DNA of 64,000 nt from Pegoplata infirma (lineage: Eukaryota > Arthropoda > Insecta > Diptera > Anthomyiidae), in contig OY992538.1 in assembly GCA_963921195.1 (NCBI GenBank), positions 55,170,852 through 55,234,851 on the forward strand. Reading direction: 5' to 3'. Shown piece by piece: positions 22,989-34,297 of the stretch; positions within the stretch are counted from its first letter, which is position 1, and each line of letters opens with the position of its first letter. Under the pieces are notes generated by a model that was not told the origin of the DNA, searched no databases, and saw nothing but the letters and a program-made list of their open reading frames with translations. Position numbers and translations under genes: made by a program.

Positions 22989-23206
22989 CAAAAATTTCAA
23001 TTTAAACCATTATTGAAGAAATTATTAGTAAAAGAAGTTTGAGTAAAGGAACAAACTACCAATTTTTAAAAAATTCAATATCTTTTGAAAAATCTGAAAA
23101 TTTACCACGAAGGAGTTTTCGAGGGGTACTAAAAACTGTAAGCAAATTGGGAAAATCAAAAAAGAAAATTTTTTAAAGTGTCCGATTTGACATGGAATAC
23201 CCCATA
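22989..23206. mobile_element. FB-3 terminal fragment
   Basis: Ends 'gatttgacatggaatacccc' + 'ata', the TATGGGG-type foldback terminus in reverse. The body ('accattattgaagaaattat', 'ttaccacgaaggag') matches 51509-51737 (inverted), 59490-59702 and 60407-60555. It lies against the TA tract of the following mini-me. Confidence 0.75.
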
Positions 23207-23994
23207 TATTTAAAATCCTCGATCGATTCTAAGACGATCTAGCGATGTCCGTCCGTCCGTCTGTCTGTCTGTTGAAAACACGCTAACTTTTGAAAGACTT
23301 GACGGTGGCTCATGAAGTTTGGCATATATGTTAAGCATTTACCTGGTAAGGTTGGTATTGCATTCCAGCAAAATCGGTCCTGTGATTCAAAAGTTATGAG
23401 CAAAATACTGAATTTCGGCAAGGGTTTTTCGTGAATTTACAAGATAAAAAACACGCCATCTTTCGAAAGGCAATTCTGAAGATTCTGAAGCTTGGCATAT
23501 ATATTTGTCGTTCCCCTGGCTTGGTTCGTATTGAATTTCAGCCAAATCGGTTCAGTGGTTCAAAAGTTATTAGCAAAACCGTAAATGTCAGATTAGTTTC
23601 ACTTTAAATTCACGTGTTGAAACCCGTTAAACATGTTTTAAAAGCATTGGTAAGTCACAAAAATATTTTACAACGTATTTTTGTCACTCAAAAATATTTT
23701 TACACTAAAAAAAGGAAAAATACATTGGGAAAAAATTTTACACTAAAAAAAAATTCACACATTAAAAAAAATTTTACACTCAAAAAAAAATTTAGTAAAT
23801 TATTATTATTATAATTATTTATTTTTTTTTTTTTTTCAAAAATTACTAAAAAAAAGTTTTTTTACTCAAAATAAAATATTTTTAATCAAAAATATTATTT
23901 TTTTCACGTTAGAAAATTTACTATCACTTAAAAATTGCATTGTGGAGGGTATTCATAGATTTGGCAAGTCGAATTTAACTTTTCTACTTGTGTT
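23207..23994 (+). mobile_element. Mini-me-like element, subfamily A, lacking its 5' hairpin
   Basis: Starts at the core 'cctcgatcgattctaagacg', with a GTCC/GTCT tract at 23248-23272, the repeated 'ggcatatat' and 'aaatcggt' blocks, and the A-rich 'cactaaaaaaa' region. It ends 'ttggcaagtcgaatttaact' and 'tttctacttgt'. The 5' hairpin and part of the TA tract appear to have been lost where FB-3 sequence adjoins. Confidence 0.85.
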
Positions 23995-25139
23995 TTTTTT
24001 TTGGTCTCAAGCCAAATACATTAATTCACCAAAAAATTTTTGAATAGTGTTTTTGGCACCCTAATATGTTTTTATCGTAATTACTTTGCTGATTAATTGT
24101 TGTTGTGTAATTAATGAGTTATGAGACCAACCGCATCACTACCTAAATACGTATGTATATTAAGGTGAAATTAATTTGAGCTTTGATTTTTTTTCCGGAA
24201 TGTTGGGACTTTTTGTTTTATTTAAGGAGAAGAGGGGAAATGTGCAATAGTCGATAGTTTTTATATTCAATTGAAATCTTTGAATTTCAAACGATCTTTT
24301 TCGTGTTTCAAGTGAATTTGGAATTTTCGAAATTCAATTAGAATTTTTGAATTTCAAATAATATCTTAGACTTTCAAATGGAATCTTCGAATTTCAATTG
24401 ATCTTCCCCGGAAAATTATGTAGTTTTGATAATTTCGGTTTTCCTTTAAAGTCGGTTCTCCCTAATGCATACTTTTAGTTTATAATAATTATTCTAAAGT
24501 TAATTAAATGTGTATGTTTAAAACTATTGTTTTATTTAATCCATGGAATCCCATAAATGATCACCTAACTACTATATTGTCCAAATACATACTTCCTTAA
24601 TTAATCATAAAGAATTTTCTCATCATTTATGTTGTACAACATTATTCTTTAAGTAGCATTTAAATATTTGAAAGGTAACGTTAAATAATTTTTAACTTCG
24701 AATTTAGAATGCGAATCAAAAAGTTTGTTTATGGTAACGATTTAAATAGTTTTTAATGTCCACTAAATAAACATAAATATTGTGTATTGTGATGTCATAT
24801 TAACTCATCCGTAAGTTTTGGAATTTGTTATTTTTAAAAGTTGTCCTATGAACATCATCGATGTCATCATTTATTCCAGCCTCTCGCCCTTAAATTTTAA
24901 AAATCAAAAACACTTTTTATCGTTTTTAAAAATTGATCATATCCAAAATTTATATAAAATGAAAATCACATGACCAGTGCCATTTCTAATTGTAATACAT
25001 TTTTAATATACACTCCCACAAATGAAGGCGGAACAAAAATAACATTTGCTAATCCTTTTGGTTTATGTGCAGGACTTTGAACTTCTTTTGATATAAAAAT
25101 GTTTTATTTCTTTAATAAAATTTTTAAAAAACCTTTAAA
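23995..25139. other. AT-rich spacer with a degenerate minisatellite at about 24250-24415
   Basis: The segment 24250-24415 contains loose 'tttgaatttcaaacgatctt'-type units like those at 12640 and 31975. The rest shows no repeat shared with other parts of the window and no recognisable gene. Confidence 0.55.
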
Positions 25140-25235
25140 AACGTGTAGTTTTTCATAAATTGGTTTTGTTCTTTAAAGGGAATCTTTTTTCCTCCTGGTA
25201 AGATTTTGCCCATTTATTAAGAACTTGGTCATAAC

Positions 25236-26726
25236 CAGCGTTGCCAATTTAGCTTTTTTCCCGCTAGATTTAGCTTTTTTTGAAATTTTTCGCGGGAAAA
25301 TTTTGCATTTAGCTTTAAGCGGATTTTTTAGCTTTTTTTGAAAATTATTTGGCTTTTTTTTAAGCTTTTTTTAGACTTTTTTAAACTTTTTTTCATTAAA
25401 TATCAATGTAAAAAAAAAGAGAAGAAACATTAATTTTTACTTGAAAAATTTCTCGTTTTGTTCAAAAACACAATTATATTTCAGAAACATCTAACTATTT
25501 ATATTTTAAAGTTTGTCAAAATGAGTTTAAGGAAGTTTTTTTTTAATTTAAATTTTTTTTCAGAATTCTAATAAGCAATTAAAAATTTTTAAAACTTCAA
25601 TAACAATTTTTAAAATGTATTTGGAAATTTCTTAAATATAAATTTAAGAAAATATATATTCGATTAGAGTTTTATTCTAGTTCGAGGCCCAAAAATATTT
25701 CTATATATGATATTGTCATAATAGAGTATTTTTAATTTATTGCTTTAAAAAAGTTACTCATCTCATAGTATATCTGTACTGATCAGGTACAGATATACTA
25801 TGAGATGAGTAACTTTTTTAAAGCAATAAATTAAAAATACTCTATTATGACAATATCATATATAGAAATATTTTTGGGCCTCGAACTAGAATAAAACTCT
25901 AATCGAATATATATACATATATAAAGGCCGAATAAATACATTTTATTTTTATGTACCTTTTTGGTACTAAAAATAAAAAACAACATTTAATTTAAGAAAA
26001 TTACATTTTTCGAACATGTAAAAAAGTTTCTAAAACATATTTAGTATTTTGTGAAATAAAATTAAAAATTTTTAATATATATATGAAGATTTCTGAAATG
26101 TATTTGTAAATTTTTTTAATATTGTTTGTATTTTCTGAAAAATTGTTGAAAAAGTATGTATTTATAAACTGTTTTTCTAAATATTCAGAAATTATTAAAG
26201 AAACTTACAATTTTTCCCAAATTTCTAAACTTTATTTGAAAATGTAATTCAATCAATTCAAAATACATTCTAAAATGCAATTGAAAAAATCAAAAAAAAA
26301 ATCGAAGTTGTATTTGAAAATTTCTTTGATTTATTTGGAAATTTATGCACAACGTTTTGAAATTTCTGAAATGCAATTTGAATTTGTTAACGTTAAAGAT
26401 TTTCTGTTTGTATTATTTTTAATTCTTATTCATATGTACCTACATTCGAAATTTTCGGAAACATAATTTCTTTAAATTTTATGAAGATTTGTTATATTTT
26501 AATATTTTGTTTATTAATAAGCATAATTTGGGTCCCAAATATGCTATAGAAGGAATAACAGATCCATATTTTTCAATTCGATTGTAAAATTGAGGAAAAA
26601 GCTAATTTAAATCAATTAAAAAAAGTTTAGCTTCATTTTTTAGCTTTTTTTCAACTTTTTTAGCTTTTTTTAGCGGGTTTTTTGAAAAAATCTAGCTTTT
26701 TTTGTTTTCAAATTCTGGCAACGCTG
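25236..26726. mobile_element. hAT-type non-autonomous element, 1491 bp, 8-bp target duplication
   Basis: Terminal inverted repeats CAGCGTTGCCA and TGGCAACGCTG, with the 8-bp direct repeat GTCATAAC at 25228-25235 and 26727-26734. An 8-bp duplication with a C/TAG-type terminus is characteristic of hAT transposons. Subterminal regions repeat 'tttagctttttt'. No transposase frame is visible. It contains the perfect palindrome at 25652-25914. Confidence 0.9.
25652..25914. repeat. Perfect palindrome with arms of about 128 bases
   Basis: Left arm 25652-25779 and right arm 25787-25914 are reverse complements with no mismatch over at least 119 bases, separated by 'tgatcag'. The arms contain 'ttctagttcgaggcccaaaa' and 'actctaatcgaatat', which parallel 'ttctggctcgaggtcat' of family R8, so this is an inverted pair of an R8-related repeat. 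Identity between arms implies recent formation or gene conversion. Confidence 0.93.
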
Positions 26727-27095
26727 GTCATAACTCATATTTGTGCCAAACTTCAGCAGGCTATTATTTTTTTCACTTTGACTGTATCGTGTTTTTCACA
26801 GACTATCCGTCTGTCATGACGGACGAACGTACATCGTTAGAATGTCTTAGAATCGAGCACTGATCAAAAATATACAGTCGTTACACACAAAAAATTACAC
26901 TACTCTACAAAAATCAATTTTTTTTTCACAGACTATTAAAGTATTTTTGCATCTTAAACACGAATCTGTCATCAGAAAGGTTGTATCAAATCGCCTTCTC
27001 GAGATATATGTGTATTTTAATTTTTTGTGGATCAAGCCCTCAAAACAGAAAAAAAATTAATATTGGAAAAGTTTATGTTAAAGTTATTCATATTT

Positions 27096-27503
27096 TTTAT
27101 ACCCTCCACTCTACACTCAAAGAACTGTAAAACAATTTGTCATAAAAGTTCGTCCAATGAAACTTTTTAATGAAGTTTTCATAAATATTATGAAAATTTT
27201 CATAAATATAATGAAATGTTTCATAAATACTATGAATATTTATGAAACATTTCATAAATATAATGAAACAGTTTCATTGGACGAACTTTTATGATGAGTT
27301 TCATTATATTTATGAAGCTTTTTCTTTGTGTGTAGTGATAGAGGGTATATATAAATTTGTCATTCCGTTTATAACACCTCGAAATATTGGTCTAGGACCC
27401 CATAAAGAATATATATTCATGATCCTCGATCGATTCTAAGACAATTTAGCGATGTCCGTCCGTCTGTCAGTCTGCCTGTTGAAAACACGCTAACTTTTGA
27501 AAG
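27096..27503 (+). mobile_element. Mini-me-like element, subfamily A, 5' part
   Basis: Hairpin 'ataccctccactct' ... 'agtgatagagggtata' split by a MITE, then the TA tract, the core 'cctcgatcgattctaagaca', the GTCC/GTCT tract and 'gaaaacacgctaacttttga'. At that point it runs straight into the 16-bp tandem array, which seems to have grown from or replaced its 3' half. Confidence 0.85.
27114..27332. mobile_element. TA-flanked MITE in a mini-me hairpin loop, 219 bp
   Basis: Ends CACTCAAAGAA and the reverse of CACACAAAGAA. TA lies at 27112-27113 and 27333-27334. The uninterrupted copies read 'ccactctagtgatag' at this point, confirming one TA as the target. The interior is a foldback rich in 'ttcataaatataatgaaa'. 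Confidence 0.88.
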
Positions 27504-27910
27504 GTGCTTTTTATAAAAGGTACTTTTTTATAAAAGGTACTTTTTATAAAAGGTACTTTTTATAAAAAGTACTTTTTATAAAAGGTACTTTTTATAAAAG
27601 GTAATTTTTATAAAAGGTAATTTTTATAAAAGGTACTTTTTATAAAAGGTACTTTTTATAAAAGGTACTTTTTATAAAAGGTACTTTTTATAAAAGGTAC
27701 TTTTTATAAAAGGTACTTTTTATAAAAGGTACTTTTTATAAAAGGTACTTTTTATAAAAGGTACTTTTTACAAAAGGTACTTTTTATAAAAGGTACTTGT
27801 TATAAAAGGTACTTTTTATAAAAGGTACTTTTTATAAAAGGTACTTTTTATAAAATGTACTTTTTATAAAAGGTACTTTTTATAAAAGGTACTTTTTATA
27901 AACGGTACAT
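27504..27910. repeat. 16-bp minisatellite, about 25 units
   Basis: Unit 'ggtactttttataaaa' repeated head to tail with scattered single-base variants (for example 'ggtaattttt', 'tttttacaaaa', 'cttgttataaaa', 'aaatgtac'). It starts exactly where the mini-me copy breaks off. Confidence 0.95.
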
Positions 27911-27956
27911 TATTTTGCGAAAAGTACTTGTTCCAGATTGTTTCATTTCTCTAAAG

Positions 27957-28850
27957 CAGCTGTTACCAACCTATGGTACGCGTACCACTAAGGGGTACGC
28001 GAAACTGTCCGCAGGGGTACGCAAAATTTTAGTAATTTGGACATTCGTTTTAGATTAACCTTTCAATTCTGTTCCCGCATCTGGCTTCCAAAGTTTTCCA
28101 TAACGTCAGGTTTTTAAGAAAGTTGAGGTCAAAGTTCACTAAAAACGTATTTTTGTCCAATTTAGAGAGAATTTTATGCGATATTTTTGGGTAATATTTT
28201 GAGATCTGACCACTTGTTTTTGACTAACCTTTCGATGCTGATTCCGAATATAGTTCCCAAATTTATCTATGATGTCAGGTTTTTGAGAAAATGTATGTCA
28301 AAGTTCTCAAAAAACGTGTTTTTGGGCATTTTTGAGACGGGTTTTGATAGAGTGGAAATTTTGGTGCCATTTTGTTAAGCTTAAAATGCACTTTCATTGT
28401 ATGTACGAGGGTGTTTTATTCGAGAAGTCACGGAATTATTGATCTGCCCTCGTATTAAAAAAAAAAAACATTAAAACATTATATTTCCGCCCACTATGAT
28501 AGGTTTTTGGTGTTTTTTTAATTGTTCAAAATCCGTCCGTTGTTTTAATTATTTTGTAGAATCGACTGGTGAAATCAGATTTGCAACATTTTTAGCCGTT
28601 TTTGCTCATCAGAAAAATCAGCTCAAAATCCGCGTTTTCAGATGCATTGAACCACTCAAAGGAGCGAATATTTTTCCGAAAAAAAATACCACAATTGTTT
28701 TGATCATCCCTAAATCCTTCAAAAAAAAAATATAATACCCGCAGATCAAAAAATAAAGTTTTTAACGAAAACAAAAATCTCGTTGGGGGGTACGCCGCTG
28801 ATAAAACTTAAAATTAGGGGTACGCGAGCCAAAAAGGTTGGTAACCGCTG
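27957..28850. mobile_element. hAT-type non-autonomous element, 894 bp, 8-bp target duplication
   Basis: Ends CAGCTGTTACCAACC and GGTTGGTAACCGCTG, with the direct repeat CTCTAAAG at 27949-27956 and 28851-28858. Subterminal 'ggggtacgcg' motifs are repeated at both sides, a pattern common to hAT elements with transposase-binding subterminal repeats. The interior has two related segments ('tttttgagaaaatgtatgtc', 'tttttaagaaagttgaggtc'). No transposase is encoded. Confidence 0.9.
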
Positions 28851-28864
28851 CTCTAAAGGATACT

Positions 28865-29625
28865 ACATTCCAAATTTTAAGTTTGAACGACCATTATTTT
28901 AGTAAATAAAAAAAAGTACCAAAAGTACACTTTTTTACCCATTTTACCCCCGTAGAATCAACATTGGTAAAAACCCAGCCTTAGTGAATCTTTTTTCTGG
29001 GAAGTGAACCGACATGGCAAATTTCAAGTTTCTGGTACTATTATTTAAGGAAATATAAAATGTACCAAAAGTACAGGTTTTTACCCATTTTACCCCCTTA
29101 GAATCATCATTGGCAAAAATCCAGCCTTAGGGGATCTATATTCCGGGAGGTGTACATACAGTCTACATTTCAAGTCTCTGTGACAATTTTTTAAGGAAAT
29201 AAAAAAGGTACCATAAGTACAGATTTTTACCCTTTTTATGACCTTAGAACCAGCATTGGCAAAAATTCAGCCTTACTGGATCTATATTCCAGGATGTAAA
29301 CATACAGTCCAAATTTCAAGTCTCTATGACCATTATTTCAGGAGATATAAAAAGTACCAAAAGTACAGTTTTTTACCCTTTTTACCCCCTTAGAATCAAC
29401 ACTGGCAAAAATCCAGCCTTAGGGGATCTATATTCCGGGAGGTGAACATACAGTCCAAATTTAAAATCTCTATTATCGTTATATCACGAGATTCAAAAAG
29501 TACCAAACGTACAGTTTTTTACCCTTTTTACCCCCTTAGAATCAACATTGGCAAAACTCCAGCCATAGTGGATCTATATTCCGGGAGGTGAACCTACAGT
29601 CCAAATTTCAAGTCTCTAGCTTCAG
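28865..29625. repeat. 146-bp tandem repeat, about five units
   Basis: The landmark 'ccagcctta' (or a close variant) falls at 28975, 29121, 29267, 29413 and 29559, exactly 146 bases apart. Each unit carries 'agtaccaaaagtac', 'tttacccctta-gaatca' and 'gatctatattccgggagg'. The array continues into 'gggctgggcgatgatgagtc' and an AGTC microsatellite (29646-29663). Confidence 0.93.
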
Positions 29626-29679
29626 CGGTTTGGGCTGGGCGATGATGAGTCAGTCAGTCAGTCACATTACTCTTTTATA

Positions 29680-29941
29680 CACTCAAAATAATTCTGCAGT
29701 AAAAATATTAGTAAGTGATTTGGTACCAAAATTTACTAATAAGTTACTAATTACCAGTAGTACGGTAGTTTTTTAGTATCTTCAAAGTACTAAAATTAGT
29801 AATTTTTACTGGTTTTGAATAATATTAGTAAAAAAATTTAGTATTGATTGATTACCAACACCTGCACTAGATAATTTTGGACTAAAAAATTAGTTCATTA
29901 GTAAAATTTTTAGTATTGAATACCCACGTTTTTTTTTGGTG
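29680..29941. mobile_element. TA-flanked MITE, 262 bp
   Basis: Starts CACTCAAAATAATT and ends 'tttttttttggtg', with TA at 29678-29679 and 29942-29943. The interior is packed with 'ttagtaa/ttactaa' motifs. Its right TA is shared with the next foldback element, so the two abut. Confidence 0.75.
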
Positions 29942-29943
29942 TA

Positions 29944-31968
29944 TATGGGGCATTCCAAGCCAAATCACTCACTTTTAGACCCGACCCCTTTCGATTTTTA
30001 GATATGTTTTAGTACTTATTAAATGCAACTTGGACACCAATTTTCAGCCTTTTATTTCAAGATGGTGTTGAGTAATCAATTTTTCAAAATGGCGATTTTC
30101 TCAAAAAAATTCAAAAGCTGAAATTTTTAATTAATTTTGACCATTAAAAAATACAGATATTTTTAAAAAAGTTGGACAACATTTTGTTGGAATTTAAATG
30201 TAGTTTTAGAAAAAAAATATGAAAAAATTATTCGAAGTAACTATCACATATTTTTTGACGTTTAAAAATTAAAATCGACTTTTTGGAAAAGTCCGAAACC
30301 TTCGATTTTTTTGTAAAAAACTAAAAAAAATCTACTCTTAATTACACAACTTTTAAGCCATAATTCGAGATGTGATCACAATTCTTTCTATTTTTTTTTT
30401 AAATTTTAAAAATTGCACCTTTTATTTTTTGGCTCTGATTTATTTTATATGGTGCTCCAAAAAAAAAATAAATTGGTAGATATCGACCCTACCTTACCCT
30501 AGATATATTCACTTTGAGGTAAAAATACGTCTCACAAAAATTTAGAACGATCGGAAAGGGGTAAGGCGTTTAGCATGGTCCTTGAAGTTTAAAAAACGGA
30601 TTACAAGGAAAAATATGATTTTTTTCTGTTTTCGCAATATTTTTGGTATTTTTAGTTTTATTTGAAGCAATTACAGAATTATGATGTAGAGTAAAATGCC
30701 TTTCTAATAAGGTACTAAAAACTAAATTCGGTTGAAAATCAGCCAAGTTATTACAACTTCCCCAGGCATCTAACGTATGGCAGACAACTTGATTAAGCAA
30801 TACAATCCGATTTTTGAAATTCATTGAAATTTTCTACTGTAATAACATTTTTTTATTCTTCAAGTTCATATGTAATTTGATGACAAGTATTTTTCATATT
30901 GTGTTTTTCTAACATGTTTTAAATTAATGCTAAAAATGCCTGCATTTTCAACACCCTTTTGAAATCTCTATTTTAAAAAAAAAAAATTTTTTTGTTTTAA
31001 AATTTGGAAAAACCAAAAAAATATTACACTGAAACAGGAATAATGAAAAAATGTTATTACAGTAGAAAATTTCAATAAATTTAAAAAAAAAGGACTCGTA
31101 TTCTTTAATCAAGCGGTATGACACACGCTAGATGCCTGGGGAAGTTCTAATAACTTGGCTGATTTCCAACCGATTTTAGTTTTTAGTACCTTATTAGAAA
31201 GGTATTTTACTTTACATCATAATTCTGTAATTGCTTGAAATAAAACTTAACTTAAAATACCAAAAATATTGCGAAAACAGAAAAAAAAATAATATTTTCC
31301 CTTGTAATCCGTTTTTTAAACTTCAAGGACCATGATAAACGCCTTACCCCTTTCCGATTGTTCTAAATTTTTGTGAGATGTATTTTTACCTCGAAATGAA
31401 TATATCTAGGGTAAGTTAGGGTCAATATCTACCAATTTATTTTTTTTGGAGCACCATATATAATAAATCAGAGCCAAAAAATAAAAGGTGCAATTTTTAA
31501 AATTAAAAAAAAATAGAAAGAATTGTGATCACATCTCGAATTATGGCTTAAAAGTTGCGTAATTTAGAGTAGAATTTTTTAGTTTTTTTCAAAAAAATCG
31601 AAGGTTTTGGACTTTTCCAAAAAGTCGATTTTAATTTTTAAACGTCAAAACATATGTGATAATTACTTCGAATAATTTTTTCATATTTTTTTTCTAAAAC
31701 TACATTTAAATACCAACAAAACGTTGTCCAACTTTTTTTAAAATATCTATATTTTTTAATGGTCAAAATTAATTAAAAATTTCAATTTTTTAATTTTTTT
31801 GAGAAAATCGCCATTTTGAAAGATTGATTACTCAACACCGTCTTGAAATAAATGGCTGAAAATTGGTATCCAAGTTGCATTTAATAAGTACTAAAACATA
31901 TCCAAAAATAAAATAAATCGAAAGGGCTCGGGTCTAAAAGTGAGTGATTTGGCTTGGAATGCCCCATA
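29944..31968. mobile_element. Foldback element FB-1, copy 2 (2.03 kb, TA flanks)
   Basis: Same TATGGGGCATTCCAAGCC ends as copy 1, with TA at 29942-29943 and 31969-31970. Arms are longer here (about 29944-30860 and 31028-31968), and the turn is only about 170 bases. Copy 1 may have lost part of one arm. An 84-codon frame at 30570-30824 lies in an arm and is not a gene. Confidence 0.9.
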
Positions 31969-32210
31969 TATAGATTGAACTTTTTCGAGTTTCCATTAAT
32001 CATATCCGTTTTTCTCATGATGTCTTACGAATTACAAGTTATCTTTCACAAATTTCAATTGGAATCTTTAGATTTCAATTGATCTTTTTGAATTTTATTT
32101 GTTTATTTACGAATTTAAATTGACCCTTTTCAAATTTCAATTGATCTTTAACTAATTTCAATTGGAATCTTTGAATTTAATTGATATTTTTCGAATTTAA
32201 TATTGATATA
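31969..32210. repeat. Degenerate minisatellite, 'tttttcgaatttcaattgat' type
   Basis: Loose units such as 'atctttttgaattttatttg' and 'aaatttcaattgatctttaa', of the same kind as at 12640, 24250 and 42070. Confidence 0.65.
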
Positions 32211-33734
32211 ATAATATTATTGAACCCATAATCTAATATTTTTATTTATTATTTACCATATACATAATTACAAATCATTAACTAATTTCTTAAAATGGTC
32301 AATTATCTTCCAAGAGTGATAAATTTTAAGGCACACGAACTTAAACTTGCTATCATCCACTTAGGTCATTCATAATATCAACTTTAACAGTCAGTAATTT
32401 AGCTATAGACAATTAAAATGGTCAGGTGCCATTTTTGAATATTACAACAGCAATGACAATTTACTTTTTATAATCAAATTACAAAAACCTCTCACATCTA
32501 TAACATGCAATAACAAAAGTTCAATAACTTTAGTATTACCAAAATAAAAAAAAATTAATATTATTAAATATTAGACAATAATTTCTTTATGCAACAGTTA
32601 GTTAACCTATTCAACTTGTTAGACTGAAGACGAAGACTCTGCTGTGTGTAATAATGTCTCAAAGATGTCTTTACAATATTGAATTACCAAGTAGCATCTT
32701 CAAAAAAAAAAAACTTTCACTATTTACAAGACACACAATTTGCCTTGACATTTGAGGATATTTTGTTAAAAGTTTTGGAAAGATTAAACCCACATAGAAA
32801 GATAGAGAAAAGACCACAGAAAAATTAAACGAACGACAGAAACCATTACAGCGGCAACATTATGAAGGCTTTAAGACACAGACGTCTACTTTAGCAGATC
32901 CTTATGCAATTTTTGTTGATTTTTTTTTTGGACCTGTATTAACCTTAAGGCTCTTGCAGATGTTAAGGAAAATTCAAAGAAAATTCAATTTTGAAAAATA
33001 AAAAAATCAATTTGAATAAGACACACCTCAATTTTTCGCGCTTTATCTATTATTTGGCAGTAGGCAGTAGTTTTTGTTCCGCTACATTATCAAAAAAAAA
33101 CCGAACTTCCCACAATGTCAAGTATTTTTATTTCAATTAGGAAACAATTTTGTAAAACACTCTTCATGGGTTTTTTTTTTCAAAACGATGTTTTGTTTTT
33201 CCTAGGAAATCTTTCATAAACATTGTAATGTTTTTTTTTTTTGTACAAAAGTCATCCATTATATCGGATCTTCATTATTTAATAAGAAACAACAATTTTT
33301 AAATTTTCCTTAGACTCCTAGACCCACAAAAACATTATATAAAACAGTAATACAACAGATTTTAAGCTCAAAGTCATGAATTTTACGAAAAACATTGTCA
33401 TCATTATTAAAATATAAAATTACCAATGTCAGCAGTTTAAACGGCTTAAACTTGTTTATATTTAAAATAAACACTGAAAGAAAAGAAAGGCTTATTTAAA
33501 TGATTTTTTTTTTTTTGCTCTTAACACATGCACCCACCAAATTCTTATCAAGCGTCATTTTGACTTGAATTTTGAAGATCCCATTTGAAAACTACTTTCA
33601 ACTTCCAAAATTTCATGTTCCACATGAATTTTTAAATTTTTTTTAGCGATTTGAAAAAAATGAACATCGTAGAAGATTAATAAAAATTAACCCTCCCCCA
33701 TGTAAAATACTTCATTTGAAAAAAAAAAAAATTT
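32211..33734. other. AT-rich spacer, apparently single copy within the window
   Basis: About 1.5 kb with several pure A or T runs. I see no repeat shared with the rest of the window, no open frame of note and no RNA gene. With 6406-7240 it is one of the few stretches without an obvious transposon. Confidence 0.55.
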
Positions 33735-34292
33735 AAACAAGTGAGAGTGTTAAATTCGGCTGTGCCGAATCTTTTATACCCTCCAAAATGTAAAAAAAAT
33801 TGACAGGGGCGTTCTTTTTTTTTTTTTGGGGGGGGGGGGGAGTTGATAGGGTCAGTGGGGCACGTTGAGAGCACCTTCCCATCGCGATAAATATACCAAA
33901 TGTTTCATTTATTTAACAAAATTACAAAAAAACATGTAAAAACGTGTATTTTTTTAGAGGTTGGTTTAGTTCTTCAAGGGGGAACTTTTTTCCCCCTGGT
34001 CCGATTTGGCCAATTTCCGAACTTAACCTGCCTAGGAACATAAGACATATTTGTGCCAAACTTGAGGTTCCTAGCTCTTTTATTTTGGACTGCATCGTGT
34101 TAACTACAGACGGACGGACGGACGGACGGACGGACAGACGGACGGACGGACGGACATCGCTAAAATGTCTTAGAATCGATCACTGATCAATAATATATAT
34201 ACTTTATGGGGTCCCCGACCGATATTTCAATGCGTTACACACGGAATGACAAAGTGAGTATACCCCCATACTGTAGTTGGAGGGTATAAAAA
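33735..34292 (-). mobile_element. Mini-me-like element, subfamily C, both ends present
   Basis: On the minus strand it runs from the hairpin 'ataccctccaactacag' to 'attcggcacagccgaattt' and 'aacactctcacttgttt'. It contains the ACGG tract (34107-34155), the core 'cgattctaagacattttagc', 'tttggcacaaatatgtctta' and the 'aagttccccc' block. About 558 bp and non-coding. Confidence 0.87.
34107..34155. repeat. (ACGG)n microsatellite in the mini-me
   Basis: About twelve ACGG units with two ACAG variants, the expanded GTCY tract of this mini-me copy read on the plus strand. Confidence 0.95.
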
Positions 34293-34297
34293 ACATT

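Larger units (their letters stand above)
25140..26895 (-). mobile_element. Mini-me-like element, subfamily C, split by a hAT element
   Basis: The left part has 'ggttttgttctttaaaggga' and 'ttttgcccatttattaagaa'. After the hAT insertion the right part continues 'catatttgtgccaaacttca', a short GACGGAC tract and 'atgtcttagaatcgagcact'. This is the same order as the reverse-oriented copy at 33735-34292. Neither family end is clear. Confidence 0.65.
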
